Source: Termitomyces sp. T153
Taxonomy: Eukaryota > Basidiomycota > Agaricomycetes > Agaricales > Lyophyllaceae
DNA: 64,000 nucleotides
Assembly: GCA_018296165.2 (NCBI GenBank)
Contig: JACKQL020000014.1
Location: 248,001 to 312,000, forward strand
Direction of reading: 5' to 3'
Part shown: one piece after another, positions 8,608 to 20,463 of the stretch
How the letters are laid out: each line of letters opens with the position of its first letter
Numbering within the stretch: position 1 is the first letter of the stretch
Made by a program: the position numbers and the translations under genes
The notes under the pieces: generated by a model
What the model was told of the DNA's origin: nothing
Seen by the model: the letters and a program-made list of their open reading frames with translations, nothing else
Databases searched by the model: none

Positions 8608-11600
8608 GAGAGGATAGGGAGTTCCCAGTGCACCTCTGGATCTGGCAACAGAACATGTGCAAGTCTGGCATTGTCTAGGAGGCCCTTCTAGGCACTGCCC
8701 AACCAGAGGACTGGGATATAATTGCTCTGCAAGAACCCTATCTTGACATCCTCAGAAACACCAAAGCCACACCAAAATAAGTAGTTCACTACCCCTGCTT
8801 GCATCATCATGATGGCAGCAACTGTACATGATCCATCATACTTGTCAATGCTAACATTTCCACAGACTCCTACTCCTTCCTTGATATACCCTTGCCAGAC
8901 ATTACAGCCATCCACTTCACTGGACATGATGGATCCCTTGCCATCTTCAACATCTATAATGATTGCACCAACAACAGCAGCTTGACCACCCTATCCTTGT
9001 TCCTCTCTGCCTTCTTCTGCACAACATGTCCTGCCTCAAGCAACCATATGCTATAGCCTGGTGACTTCAACTGACATCACCCCATGTGGGAAACTGTTGA
9101 GAATTGACACCTCAACTCAACCAAAGACAACATCCAGCCACTGCTCCACCTGCTTGAATGGTACCATATGGACCTTACTCTGCCACCAGGCCTGCCTACA
9201 CTCCAAATGCCTTGAGACTGCTGGATGTGACCTGATAATATCTGGAAACAACAGAATGGAGTGGATCCCATTGTCTCATGTGAGGTATCCCCCTCTATCT
9301 GCCCCCTGAACACTGACCACATGCCCATTACCATCAAAATTGAGCTACCAGTGCCCTGTACAGCCCAACCACCTTCCAAGAACTCCCATGAAGTTGACTG
9401 GGAAGAGTTCAATGCCTCTCTGAAGGAGAAGCTAGACTCATGGTCCCCTGCACAGCACATCACAACAGAAGAGGCATTCAACTCCAAAGTATCAGTGCTG
9501 ATGGCACTGATCAAGGAGGTCATCATGGATGACAACATAGTCCCAATAAGAAGGCCATGTCACACACCAAAAGGTAGTGGATGGTGGAGCTGATGGCTTT
9601 AAAATGTGAACAGTCAAAAGCCAACAATTTAGCCTACAAATACTGTGATATTGCTAACCACCCAGCTAAGACCAAGGCCAATCACTTGTCCCATCTCATG
9701 GACAAGCAAATATGCAAGGCCAAGGAAGACCACTGGGTTGAATGGCTAGAGAACATTGATGCAAGGCAGATCTACACAGTTAATAAATACATCATGTGCA
9801 AACCAATGGACACATCATGCAACAGAGTCCTGGAACTCAAAACCAATTGCAATGGTGTACCTGGATGGGCCACAACAAATGCTCAGAAGGTTAAGGTCTT
9901 AGCTGAGTCCCTTTTTCCTCCCCCCCTCCCACCCCCCCTCTCCCTCATACTGCATACCCCAAGCCACTGCCCAGTATTTGCTTTCTGAAAAGAAACTGCA
10001 TTGTGACTGCTATCAAGCAGCTAAAGCCTCACAAAGCACTGGGTCCTGATGGGATTCCAAACATTGTGCTTCAAAAGTGTGCAGATACACTCTTAGACCA
10101 CTTTTACTATAGATTCCATGCAGTGCTGGAGCTGGATGTCTACCATGACTCCTGGCTTGTTTCCACCACCCTGATCCCATGTGAGCCCAGCAAGCCTAGC
10201 TATAATGAAGCCAAGGGCTACAGGCCCATTGGTCTTCTCAACACCATTGGAAAACTACTATCCACTGTTATAGCTGTCGACCTATCCTACCTTGCAGAAA
10301 AACACAACATGCTCTCCACTCAACAATTTGGAGGCCACCCAAGTTGAAACACCACCAATGCTATGCACACTGTTATTTCCAAGATCAAAGATGCCTGGCA
10401 CTCAGGCCATGTAGTTGCTGCCCTCTTCCTTGATGTTCAAGGTGCATTCCCAAACATGGTCTGTGACCAACTCCTCCACAACATGCATGAATGCAGGGTC
10501 CCTGAATGCTACATCCAACTGACTCAGCAAATGCTCACAGGACACAAAACAAAACTCAAATTTGATGACTTTGTATCAGAACTCTTTGATGTACTCAATG
10601 GAACCACACAAGGCTGCCTGCTAGCCATGCTCTTCCATGCATTCTACAATGCCCCCCTCATCTGAGTAGCCACTGACAATGCCAAGGACAAACTTGCCTC
10701 AGGCTTCATTGATGACACTATGTTCCTCACAACAGCCAAGACCCTCACAATCTGCCATGACATCCTTGATGACATGATCCATTGGCTAGGAGGTGGATTT
10801 GACTGGTCCATCTTGCACCACTCCCCATTTGAACTATCAAAGCTAGCCCTGATGAATTTCCCTCAATCCACCAATGACAACATCCTGACAGACCTGTCAC
10901 TCACATGAGCCAACCTGGATGGCATGACAACCATCCAGAGGGTCAAAACTGTGAACTTGTATAAATACTTGGGAGTTGTTTTTGACCCCAAACTGCAATG
11001 GTCAGCCCACTGCCAGAAGGTCATGGCTTGGGCCACTTGGTGGTCACTACAGGTGATATGTCTCTTGCAGATATCTGAGGGTATGCCACCACAAAGGATA
11101 AGACAGCTATATGACACTGTAGTGGTTCTGGCCATCACCTACACAGCCAATGCATGGTACACTGGCATGCACAACTTGCTCTCAGGAAAGAAAGAGCTTG
11201 GATTAGTTGCAGCAACCAAGAAACTTGTCCCCTCTCAATGCTGCATAGCCAAAGCAATAACTGGGGCCCTCAGCACAATGACTGGCAAAATTCTTAATGC
11301 ACACACATTCCTCCTATCTGTGGAGCTCCTCTTCAAGAAAGTCCTTCACAGGGCCACAGTACATCTGTCCTCCCTCCCTCCCACCTCCTCCATTCCCCTG
11401 TATGCTGAGTGGCCAGGCAATATGTTGCTCAGCACAAGTCCCCACTCCATCACCTCTTCTTTATAACCAGAGTTAGGCCCAAGGCCATTGAGACCATCAA
11501 TTCCATTTGACACCACCCCAACTACTTACCTTCCTTCTCAACTGTAATAGCAGACTGCAAAGACTCTGCCCTGGTACTGGCCAATGACACATTTGCAAAG

Positions 11601-12600
11601 GCCCCTATGGCCATGTAATGTAATGGGTCAAGCTTCGAAGATGGTGTGGGTGCCTCTGCTGTTCTCTTTGTTGGCAGAGTGGAAATGCAACACCTATGCT
11701 ATCATCTAGGCAGCAAGTCAGAGCATACCACATATGAGGCTGAAATTGTGGGTACTATTCTTGCCTTACATCTACTGACATATCTACACCATAACCTTCT
11801 TGCACTGGCTATGATAGGCAGTGACAGTCAAGCTATGATTTGAGCTCTCTTCAACCAACAGCCACACCCTGCCCACTACCTCCTTGACCACATCTACAAT
11901 GCCATTGAACTCCTCCACACCAAGCAGGACTGCCTCATCAGGGCAACAGATCAAAGGCAAACACTACATGCTAGTATCAAGTGGACAGACCACACTCATG
12001 AGGTCATCAATCTGCAAGTCCACTGGACCCCAAGACACATGGGTTTTGGACCCAATGAAAGAGCAGATGAGCTTGCAAAAGAAGCCTCCCAAGGCCACAC
12101 CAGCAATCCAAGTCCCTCCCAACATTCCTACAACATGTGCCACTTCCTGTCAGCATCAGCACCAGCTGCCAAGCGGCACTTGAAACACTCCATGCTAAGT
12201 GGAATGGCCAGTGGAAGCACTCCATGTGGTATGCTGAGAGTCATGCCATTGATCAATCCCTACCATTGAAGAAGTACCTCTGCCTAACCAAGCCTCTTGA
12301 CCACTGCCATTCCACCCTTCTCACCCAACTCTGCACTCACCATATTCCACTCAACAACTACCTATTTTAAATTTGTTGTTTTAAAACACCCTTATGCCTC
12401 CACTGCAGTGCCACACTCAAAGTTGAAACAGTTCAACATGTTCTCTTCAAATGCCATCACTACCAATATGAGAGGCATTGCTACCTGTGAAAAGAACTAC
12501 AATGTAAAGCTGAGTCTATCTTCTACCTATTGACCAAACCCAATGCCCTAAAACATCTCTTCAGCTTCATCCACTCCACAAAGCAATTTGAATGCTGAGA
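8604..12600 (+). pseudogene. LINE-G ORF2 (endonuclease, reverse transcriptase, RNase H)
   Basis: Multi-enzyme protein that nicks target DNA and copies LINE RNA. Order seen: an APE-type endonuclease beginning about 8604 (DWDIIALQEPYLD; GDFN near 9061; TDHMPI near 9315); a linker; a reverse transcriptase from about 10,003 (HKALGPDGIPN, GYRPIGLLNTIGK, LDVQGAFPN, GTTQGC) with catalytic FIDDT at 10705-10716; an RNase H (about 11,640-12,090, ending with NERADELAKEA); and a C-terminal Cys/Cys/His/Cys cluster near 12,395-12,455. The catalytic Asp pair of the RT is intact. Several stops and frameshifts break the frame (for example near 9590, 9990, 10,345 and 10,665), so it is dead. Confidence 0.85.
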
Positions 12601-12698
12601 CATGGACTAAATCTGATACCAACATTGCCAGCAGCTGGCTCTACTGAGCCCAAACCTACTCAACCTTACCCTACCTTACCCCTTCTAATACCAGCACC
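12601..12698. other. LINE-G tail before C1
   Basis: A short CpG-free stretch with a CTTACCCTACC-like repeat near 12,664-12,680. It ends at the start of the left C1 LTR. No poly-A tail is visible, so the true LINE end may have been removed. Confidence 0.4.
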
Positions 12699-13067
12699 TG
12701 TAAGGGCAACCTCTGGAGCAATGGATCAGAGTCACACAGCTAGCAGAGGGGAATTCAAAGTATATCAGCAGAGTAGATGATGGTACAATCAGTAAGTAAT
12801 TACATAGCAGAGGAGAATCCAAAGAGAACAAATCTAAGGATTCCCACTGCTTAGTGCAGTGCATCAGTGGATGGTGGAGGCATGGGAACTACTGTACAGT
12901 ATGCTGGAGCTAATCCTAACTCTAAGACAATGATTGATGAGGTAATACAGACAACTCCACAGTTCTCTAGAGATTTCTGGGGTTCTGGAATGAGCCCTGG
13001 AAACATTGAACAAACTGTGGAGGTATTGGAACAGGTCACAGAGGTCAGAAATGGAAGTTCCCTGACA
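12699..13067 (-). repeat. C1 left LTR (3' LTR of the element)
   Basis: 369 bp, starting TGTAAGGGCAACC and ending CCCTGACA in plus-strand reading. It matches the right LTR and the C2 LTR at 60007-60376. It carries an internal direct repeat around TAGCAGAGG.GAATCCAAAG. Confidence 0.95.
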
Positions 13068-13084
13068 TCACCCCCCCTCTAGCA
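13068..13084 (-). promoter_or_regulatory. C1 polypurine tract
   Basis: On the minus strand GCTAGAGGGGGGGTGA precedes the 3' LTR. The C2 element has the parallel TAAAGGGGGGGTGA before its LTR. Confidence 0.85.
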
Positions 13085-13156
13085 TGTAGTGTCTTGACAT
13101 GCAGGGTAAAAGAAGTCCCTGATTGCTTGGTCCCCCTGTGAGATAGGGTAGATCCC

Positions 13157-13453
13157 TCAGATGGCATGCAGAGCATTTGGGTGTCTCTTGTGGAACTCTG
13201 TAATGAGTCTGGAGGCATGGACATTCTCCTGTGGTTTCCAGGAGATATCCTCAATCCCATAGCCCTTCCACTTCACCTTGTATTGTAGTTGTCTCTGGAA
13301 TAAATGGCTATCCAGTGTTTCCTCCACCTCATACTCCCTGTTGTTGTTGATCACTACTGGGGGTAGCAAGAGTGGTAGGTGTTGCCCCAGAATAGGATCT
13401 TTTGGGGCCAGAGTTAGTTTGACCACATTGAACACTGGATGGAGCTGACGCAT
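13157..13453 (-). pseudogene. C1 integrase tail with chromodomain
   Basis: A 98-codon frame. It begins at LHPVFNVVKLTLAPKDP, the GPY/F-proximal integrase tail, and ends in a chromodomain: EYEVEETLDSHLFQRQLQY, then KVKWKGYGIEDISWKPQEN, then LITEFHKRHPNA. Chromodomains target chromovirus integration to marked heterochromatin by binding histone tails. The aromatic cage Trp/Tyr positions are present. A stop follows the conserved HPNA block, as in C2. Confidence 0.9.
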
Positions 13454-14500
13454 CTTTGCAGGGAGCTGGAGTTGATAGGCTAGGGGCCCTACCTGTCATT
13501 CCACCATGAACAGTTCCAGCTGATGGTGCAACAGCTTTTTCAAGGGCTGGGTAGTTGCAATGTCAGAGGCATCTAGATAGACTCAATCTCTGGGCTGTTA
13601 TTTGTGCTCTGGGGTCCTCCTGTGGTTGTAGTAATGTGCCATGTTGTCCTTTGCCTTTGCTAGTGCTGCTCAAGCCTCTCCTGTGACCTTCTTATCCAGT
13701 CCACAAACTTGTTCACTGCCTCATTCTCTGAAGATTGGGCCTGGGGTTTGAAGCCCATGCATAGGTGCCATCCAGTGTTGAGGAAGAATGGGGAGAACTG
13801 GGTGGATATGTGAACATGGTTGTTGTACTGGAACTTGGCATCAGGGAGGAGTTCATCCTAGTCATCCTGGCATTTATTGCGGAAAAGGTGGAGATACTCC
13901 TCCAACTCCTAGTTCACATGCTTGGTCTGGCCATTGGACTGCCAGTGGTAGGTGGTGGAGGTGTGAAGCTTCACTCTGAGCAATTGGTAGAGCTCCCTGG
14001 TGAACTCTGCCATGAATTGCAGCTCTTGGTCAGAGACATAAGCATTGGAGAGGCCATGGAGTTCCTAGACATTCCTCTGTTACAAGTTTGTGATGCCCAT
14101 GGTGGAGCAGGTGGCATGAGTCAGAATGAAGTTCACTTGCTTGCCAAATGAGTCCACCACCACCATGATTGCATTGTAACCATGGGTGTTGAGGAGTTCC
14201 ACAATAAAGTCCACAGATGCCATGCTCCATTGTTCCACCAGCACAGGTAATGGATGCAGCTGTCTGGAGGTCAGGCAATGTTGGGGCTTGGTCTGAAGGT
14301 ATAGATTACATGTACTAGTGTAGGATCCAATATACTGGGACATCTGGGGCCACCAGTAATTCCACAATACTAGCTCCAGTGTTTTCCAATGTCTAGGGTG
14401 CTCTACAATGCAGGAGTTGTGGTGTTGCTCCACAATCCTCCGCCAGAGCCCAAAACATTGGGCACATAGATACAATCCCTAAAGGTCAGAATTCCATCCT
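13454..14500 (-). pseudogene. C1 integrase
   Basis: The zinc-binding N-terminus is seen at about 14,340-14,440 (EQHHNSCIVEHPRHWKTLEL, then TCNLYL, a degenerate H2C2). The core starts near 14,200 (SVDFIVELLNTHGYNAIMVV) and carries the first acidic residue. The remainder to 13,500 is readable only across frames, including the PYHPQSNGQTE-type region in C2's equivalent. The frame is broken in several places and inactive. Confidence 0.75.
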
Positions 14501-15176
14501 AGAGGGCCCATTTGTCTGCACAGACTGACTTAGCACTAGTGGTACACTCTGACTTCAGCACCTGAGCTGCCTGCACCACAAGTTCCTCCTGCTGACCATC
14601 CCACTTGCCCCACCAGATGTCCCAGAGAATGTCCATCTCTGCTCCATTGATGGCTAGACCCTCCATGGCACAGATTGCAAACAGCTCTGGGCAGAGGAGC
14701 ACAATATTGCTGTTATCCTCCCCTCATATGCCATGGTCCACTCTTCAAGACAGGGCATCTGGTTTTTCCATGCTCTAGCCAGGCTTGTGGTGCAGTGAAA
14801 AGTTGAAGTTGGCAAGGTAGAGGGACCACTAGGCCAGTTGGCAGTTGAGCTTCTTGGCTGTCTGGAAGTATTTGAGGTTCTTGTGATCTGTCCAGACCTC
14901 ACACTTGTGCTGCACACCTTCCAGGAAGTGCTGCCACTTCTCAAACAACCAGATGATAGCCAGCATCTCCTTGTTATGGATCTCATAGTTCCACTCCACT
15001 GTGTTTAGGCTCTTGGAGTAGAAGGCCACTGGATGCCACTTCTCATTCTCTGGGGATTGCTGCAAGAGGACTGCCCCCCATAGCAAAGTTAGAGCTGTTG
15101 GCTTCCACCCAAAAGGGGGAGTTGTCATCTGGAAAGAAGAGGATGGGCCCAGAGATGATGGTACACTTGAGGGCAT
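14501..15176 (-). pseudogene. C1 RNase H and connection
   Basis: The RNase H region is readable as ENEKWHPVAFYSKSLNTVEW, then NYEIHNKEMLAIIWLFEKWQ, then EVWTDHKNLKYFQTAKKLNC (about 14,830-15,060). These are standard Ty3/Gypsy RNase H blocks, including the third acidic position in TDHKNL. Downstream is the acidic tether leading to the integrase. Frames change between 14,654 and 14,990. Confidence 0.8.
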
Positions 15177-15702
15177 TGAAGGCTGCCTGCTCTAGAGGTC
15201 CCCAACTCCACACAATGTCCTTCCCAGTGAGATCAAACAGTGGGCAGGCATAGTGTAAGAAGTCCTAAATGAATCTCAAGTAGAAGTTTGCAAAGCCAAG
15301 GAACACTTGTACCTTCTTCTTGTTCTTGGGCTCTGGCCACTCTGCCACACCTGCCACCTTCACTGGATTGATCTCCATGGCTCCATGCAAGATGATCAGA
15401 CTAAGATACTCAATCTGGGTCTGCTCAAACTCACACTTCTCCAGTTTGAGGTAGAGTTGGTGCTGGCAGAGGTGCTCCAGGATGAGGTGAGTGATCTGAT
15501 GGTGTTCTTCCAGCATCTTGGTGTAGATGAGAATGTTGTCAAGGTATACACATACTATGCTATTTGCAATGAGGTTCCAGAATATATCATTCATCATCAT
15601 CTGGAAGGTGGTGGGGCTGTTGGTGAGTCTGAAGAACATCATGAGCAGTTCAAACAATCCCTGGTTGGTTTGGAAGGTGGCCTTCCACTCATCTCCTTTC
15701 TG
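15177..15702 (-). pseudogene. C1 reverse transcriptase, C-terminal part
   Basis: Frame 15265-15747 includes FELLMMFFRLTNSPTTFQ and the catalytic block YLDN at 15535-15546, where YLDD is expected. This is a substitution of the second catalytic Asp by Asn. Then follow LYLKLEKCEFEQTQIEYL and the thumb/connection VQVFLGFANFYLRFI. The first codons of that frame derive from the Copia-D LTR. The real RT stops at the GATGT duplication. Confidence 0.9.
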
Positions 15703-15707
15703 GATGT
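15703..15707. repeat. Copia-D target site duplication, left copy
   Basis: GATGT at 15703-15707 is repeated at 20861-20865. In minus-strand reading the C1 sequence GCACATC/ACATCCAGAAAGG closes across the insertion. Confidence 0.9.
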
Positions 15708-16057
15708 TGTAGATATGAAATATAATAGTCAGATCCTCAGGAGTCATGATATAAATAATGAGATGACTTTATTGTACCTGTAGATATGAAATATAATAGT
15801 CAGATCTACAGGGACAGGTAAGCAGGTGAATGTGAGATATATTTGTAGCTAACATACCCTCAGGAGTCACAATATGAATAACAAGACAACTGAGGGTATG
15901 GGTTTTGTGTATGATGAAAATATATGGAGATGAAAATAAGGTTTGATCAAAGATTAACAAACAGTTGTTGAGATGGAGTTGTGTGGTGGCATAATATATA
16001 ATAAAAAGAAAAAATATAAGTTCACATAACTAGAGCATACTGGAGTTGTCTTCAACA
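15708..16057 (-). repeat. Copia-D left LTR (3' LTR)
   Basis: 350 bp, starting TGTAGATATG and ending CTTCAACA. It has an internal partial duplication: the block TATGAAATATAATAGTCAG followed by a GAGTCA..ATA.GAATAA module occurs twice in altered form. Confidence 0.95.
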
Positions 16058-16070
16058 CTCCCCCTGACAA
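16058..16070 (-). promoter_or_regulatory. Copia-D polypurine tract
   Basis: Minus-strand GTCAGGGGGAG directly before TGTTGAAG of the 3' LTR. A second displaced copy occurs inside the right LTR at about 20,812-20,832. Confidence 0.85.
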
Positions 16071-16361
16071 ACAGGATCATGCTAGTTTGTTTAGGCCAAG
16101 TTTCCCAATGAGGTAGGCATGGGTGGAGTGGCAGAGGGGTTTAGTGAAGATGTTGGCTATGTTTTCAATGGATAGAATAGGGATAATATTGATATCCCCA
16201 TCTCAGATGTGTTTGTGGATATAGTGGTGACAAATGTTGATATGCTTGGTGTGAGCATGGCCCTTTGTTGATTCAACTAATGCTATTGATGAGTGATTGT
16301 TGGCGTGGATGGTGGCAGGGAGTGGTTGGGGCATGTCAATCTCAGCCAAGAAATTGTACAT

Positions 16362-16694
16362 CTATAATGCTTGTTGTGATCTGTGCATTAACACCATATA
16401 CTCTGCTTCTGTGGTACTGAGTGTGACTGTGGCTTGGCACTTTGAGCTCCACAAAACAGCTCCTCTGGCCATCATGAATACATAGCCTGCAGTGAACCAG
16501 CATGTGTCTAAGTCTCCTCTGTAATCAGCATCCACATATCCAATGGGCTTCAGGTTGTTTCCAAGCTCTTTGGAGTAAGTGAGCTTATAGTCCAAGGTCC
16601 CCTTCACATACCCAAGCATGTGGACTAAAGTGTTCCAGTATGCAGGGCCAGGACTGGACTGGAAATGTGCTAAAAGGCCTACAGCAAATGACAA
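16362..16694 (-). pseudogene. Copia-D RNase H
   Basis: A 110-codon frame with standard Copia RNase H blocks: YWNTLVHMLGYVKGTLDYKL, then GYVDADYRGDLDT, and LSTTEAEYMVL near the end. Removes RNA from the RNA:DNA hybrid. It is separated from the RT frame by a stop and frameshift near 16,700. The C-terminal residues beyond SQQAL are lost to further frame changes down to about 16,100. Confidence 0.85.
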
Positions 16695-17969
16695 ATCAGG
16701 TCATATTGCAACTTGTGCTCATATAAGAGATCCAAGGGCTTCACAGTATAGTTTATCTGCCATAAAATGGTGATTGGCTTCAGATTGTGGGGCCATTGTT
16801 TCCATGAGATGGATACCAGCAGGGAGTGGAGTGCTATGAGGGTTGCAATCAGACATATCAAACTGTTTGAGGACTTGCCTGAGGTAGGCTTTTTGGGAGA
16901 GCAACATTGATCCTGTCATAAAATCCTTCTCTATGGCCATGTCTAGGATGAATGATGGTTCTCCAAGGTCTTTGACATTGTAGATCTCTGTGAGTTCTTG
17001 CTTTGCCTTATCTGCACCTTTGTGGGTCATAGATGTGCCAAAGATGTCATCATTGAATGTGTCAGTAGTGGTACATTCATCATCTACCTTTCTTGATTTC
17101 ACGCATGGGTCAGCTTGTGAGGTGTAGTAGCCAAGAGATCTGTATGCAGCATCAAGTGTCCAATACCACAACTCAAGTTTCTTTCCCTCCCCCCCTGGAA
17201 AGCCTGGAGGTAGGTCCATGAACACTTGAAACTCCAGGATGCTATTCAGGTACACAGTGATGAAGTCAATTTGCCAGATCTCAAGGTCCAGGAGCACTGC
17301 CAAGGCAATTGTGATGCAGAGTGATTCAAGTCAGATGACCACTGCATAGGTCTCATCATAATCCTCCCCCACAACCTGTGAGTATCTCTTTGCCACCAGC
17401 CTTGCCTTCTGTCCAACTATCTGCCCCTCAGCATTGTACTTGTTTGCAAAGACCCATTGGCAACCTATAGCCTGTTTTTCTGCTGGTACATCAGATTCTA
17501 GCACCAACCTCCATACCTTCCTCTCTTTCATGACCTTAAGCTCCTGCTCAATGGCCAGCATCCACAAATCAGGGTGGTGCATTGCCTCAGCATAAGTTTT
17601 TGGCATGTACTCATTGTTGTCTGTATTTGTTACAGTAAGGAGGGCCATGAATGTGTACATGTTCTGTGCAAGGTATGATTTGGGTAGTTCTAGAGCAGGC
17701 ATGCCCTGTAAGCAGCTAGACTGACAGAGTGGAGGTGGTACAGCAGGGGCATCAGTGGAGGTATTGGGCAACACCACTGCAATTGTGTCAGGGTTAGGAT
17801 TGGTTGCAGAATTGGGCTTGGCTATTGCAGTGTGCAGCACATGAGGTGGTGCACCCCCATGTATGTGGGGGGCAATAGGTTGTTGTGGAGTGAGTAGTCC
17901 TGAGGTAGATGACAAAATTGGTGGAGGGGTGTCAACAGCCAGCAAGTCTTCTGATTTTTTTATGAGCAT
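16695..17969 (-). pseudogene. Copia-D reverse transcriptase
   Basis: Frame 17331-17969 gives a proline/alanine-rich linker. The RT start follows: YAEAMHHPDLWMLAIEQEL, then WVFANKYNAEGQIVGQKARL and DYDETYAVV. After a stop it continues at 16719-17303 (WQIDFITVYLNS, FMDLPPGFPG). The catalytic block is FNDDIFG at 17040-17057, with both Asp residues kept but YV changed to FN. The later block NVKDLGEPSFILDMAIE is the usual Copia LGxFxGxE-type region. The element is not functional because of the stop near 17,330. Confidence 0.85.
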
Positions 17970-19280
17970 GAGGGATCAGTAGCCTAATCCTTCATTGAAG
18001 ATCACATCATGCAATGTAACTATGGTCCTTGTGGCCTGGTCAAGGAGCCTGTATCCCCCCATGTCTGCAGTGTACCTGACCATCACATACTTGATAGAGC
18101 GAGGGTCCAGTTTTGCCTTAACTAACTCCTCAGGCACCTTAGCAGATGCTATTGATCTGAAGGGGTGGAGGTGGGCAACACTCTGTCTCTTACCAGTCCA
18201 TGCTTGCTCAGGTATACCCTCATAGCATGATGACAGTAGGCAATTGCATGTGTAGATTTGGGTTGCAGCTGCCTCGGCTCACATATCCTTGGGCAGTCTG
18301 CTCTCTGCAAGTGAACACCTGACCCCTTTGATAATGGTGCAGATGCATCTCTCAATAAACCCATTTTATGTGGGCATACAGCATGACTAGTTTCAAGATT
18401 ATTCCATGTTCTGTGCAATACTCTTCCCACTTCTCATTGAGCCATTTGCACCCCATGTTAACACAGACCATGAGAAGTTTTCTGCCAGTCTATCATTCTG
18501 ACTCTGTATGATATGCAGAGAATGCTTTGAAAGTTGTTGCAGCATCTTTTTGGGTTAGGAAATGTCCTGTAAGTCATGAGGTGCTTCCATTGGATGCAAG
18601 CATCATGTACAAAGTGCCACCCAATGATTTTATTGATGCAGGTCCCCAAAAGTTGATATATATGCAGTTATTGGGGTTCTTCTTGATGTCATGTTCTCCA
18701 TTGTAAGGTCATGAGGTATGCTTCCCATACACACAATCCTCACATATACCTCTCACACTGGGGTTGCCTTTAATGGTCAGCCCATCAACCCAGTCTTTTC
18801 TTGCCACAGTATACCTACATGTCCAAAACGGCAATGCCAGCTGTCTAGATCAACAGGCATCTTCAGAGGTGCTGCCACCATGACCATGGTGTTAGCTGCT
18901 GTCCTGAGCATGTCTAGTGAGTACATGCCATTTGCACTCTCCCCAATGAACACTTCCTTCCTATTAGGATCTCTAAACACCACTTTTCCTTTTGCAAAGG
19001 TAATCAAGAACCCAGCTATATTGAGCTTCCCAATTGATATGAGATTTGCAGATAGGTTGGGCCTGTGTAGCACATTTTTGAATAGGAGTTCCACTTTGCC
19101 TCTGCTTGTATTGACAAGTTTGTGGACTGTGCCCTGGCCCATTATGTGGAAGGTTGCGCCCTTTGCTGTGGCTAGTCCCTCCCTTGGTACTTCATATGGC
19201 ATGTACTCAACAAATGCTTCACAATTTATGAAGCAGTGGTCACTCATGCTTGAGTTGGCAAATGTTGGGTGGGTCTAGCC
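17970..19280 (-). pseudogene. Copia-D protease remnant, GAG-pre-integrase and integrase
   Basis: Frame 18777-19247 begins at DHCFINCEAF just downstream of the expected protease active site, which is obscured by frame loss at about 19,250-19,480. It continues through VELLFKNVLHRPNLSANLIS and the GAG-pre-integrase block DSWHCRFGHVG. The integrase core is spread over broken frames from 18,750 to 18,000; a frame at 18149-18430 is probably a shadow of it. Heavily decayed. Confidence 0.65.
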
Positions 19281-19480
19281 CCAGCTGACATGCATGTCAT
19301 TGAAAAAGGAGAAGGTGTGGGGGCATGGTGGTCTTCAGGGGCCAGTAAGGCACTTACAGCTAGTGCATATGAGATTTGGGGTGTTTCAGTGAGTTGGGTG
19401 GTGTCTGTCAGATTTGCAGTGGGGTTTAGTTTATCATTTGCTTGTGATGCAGCAAGTTTTGCTAATGCTTATTCCCTATC

Positions 19481-20335
19481 CTAGAAGCTCAAAAAAAATT
19501 GTCCTTTCTTACCCCCTCCATGCCAGTAGCAATTCTCAATTGTGTGTCCTGTGTGCTGACAGTTCAAATTCATACACACAAGCTTGGATCTAGGGGCTTT
19601 GGAGTTTGTCTGTAGTGCCATCACAGATGGGGCCAATGATTTTTGCATTTTCAGTCTCTCCCAGTGGATTAGAAGGCCTGAGATAAGGTCAATGGAGGTC
19701 TTGGTGGAGTACATATTAGCCACCACTGTGTTCCATGATTCAGGGAGTGATGTCATCACAATGGATTGGAATGTGCTGTCTGAGATGTTCATGCATTTCT
19801 TCATGGCTTCACTCCATTTGATTCTGAGTTCAGCAATGTGTGAGGGGAAGTCTGCACCATTGACAAACCTAGTAGCATGAAGGGCATTTTTGGCTCCCAT
19901 AGTGGCAAGATTGGAGACAACTCCATAAGCCTTGGTGAGTGAGTTCCAAGCCTCAGCAGCTGTACCATCCATTTTAATACCCAGTCTGACTGGGTTTTTA
20001 CAGTTGTAAACTATGAATCCTAACATCCATGCATTGTGCAAGTCCCACTCCTCCTCAGTTGGGTTACATGAGGTCCAGGGGGTGGTGGTGGTGGTGGCTT
20101 GCTCCCCAGTATCAACAGGTTTAACAGGGAATTTTGTTGCCTTTCCTAGAGGTTTTTCATCAGCCTTAGGACTGGCAGGTGGGTCTAGATATGGGATGGT
20201 TCCCTCAAGGTATCCCTTTGCTCTGCATGCATGTGCTGCTATCAGGACCCTGTTTTTAAAGTGGACAAAATTTGCTCCATCCAATTGGAGCTTGTCCAGG
20301 AAAGTGGGTAGTCTGTTGGGGTTGGATGTAGACAT
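19481..20335 (-). pseudogene. Copia-D Gag
   Basis: A single open frame of 284 codons starting MSTSNPNRLPTFLDKLQLDG at 20335, about 110 nt after the primer site. It contains a typical Copia Gag retrotransposon domain (GTAAEAWNSLTKAYG, WSEAMKKCMNISDSTFQSIV, MTSLPESWNTVVANMYSTK) and a C-terminal zinc knuckle, CMNLNCQHTGHTIENC (CX4CX4HX4C, wider than the usual CX2C). It ends in a stop at 19481 soon after the knuckle. It is the best-preserved Copia reading frame here and could be translatable, although the element as a whole is not. Confidence 0.9.
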
Positions 20336-20446
20336 TTTCTAGGTGTGTGGGCAATTTTTTTTTTTGGTCCATATGAGTTATTGGGAAGTATTGGTAAGTA
20401 GTATTGTAACAAAGAAAAAATTTCTATCTTTGCACAGGGATGGGCA

Positions 20447-20463
20447 GAATGGGGCCTATAACC
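20447..20463 (-). promoter_or_regulatory. Copia-D primer-binding site (half initiator tRNA-Met)
   Basis: Minus-strand GGTTATAGGCCCC abuts the inner end of the right LTR. It resembles the complement of the initiator tRNA-Met anticodon arm, like the site of Copia-1, with more decay. Confidence 0.6.

Larger units (their letters stand above)
1711..12600 (+). mobile_element. LINE-G, Tad1/I-like non-LTR retrotransposon, split by Copia-1
   Basis: A two-ORF LINE: ORF1 with zinc knuckles (1711-3028 continued at 8246-8607) and ORF2 with endonuclease, reverse transcriptase, RNase H and a C-terminal Cys/His cluster (8604-12600). Copia-1 lies inside ORF1, flanked by the ATATT duplication. Removing it restores the second zinc knuckle. 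The element is CpG-poor, carries many stops and frame changes and is not functional. Its 3' end abuts the left LTR of C1 at 12699. Confidence 0.85.

Noticed and set aside
13765..14151. Plus-strand proteins inside the C1 integrase (also 15307-15783, 58922-59338 in C2)
   Set aside because: They are mirror frames of the real coding strand. Low CpG and few stops on the opposite strand keep them open.
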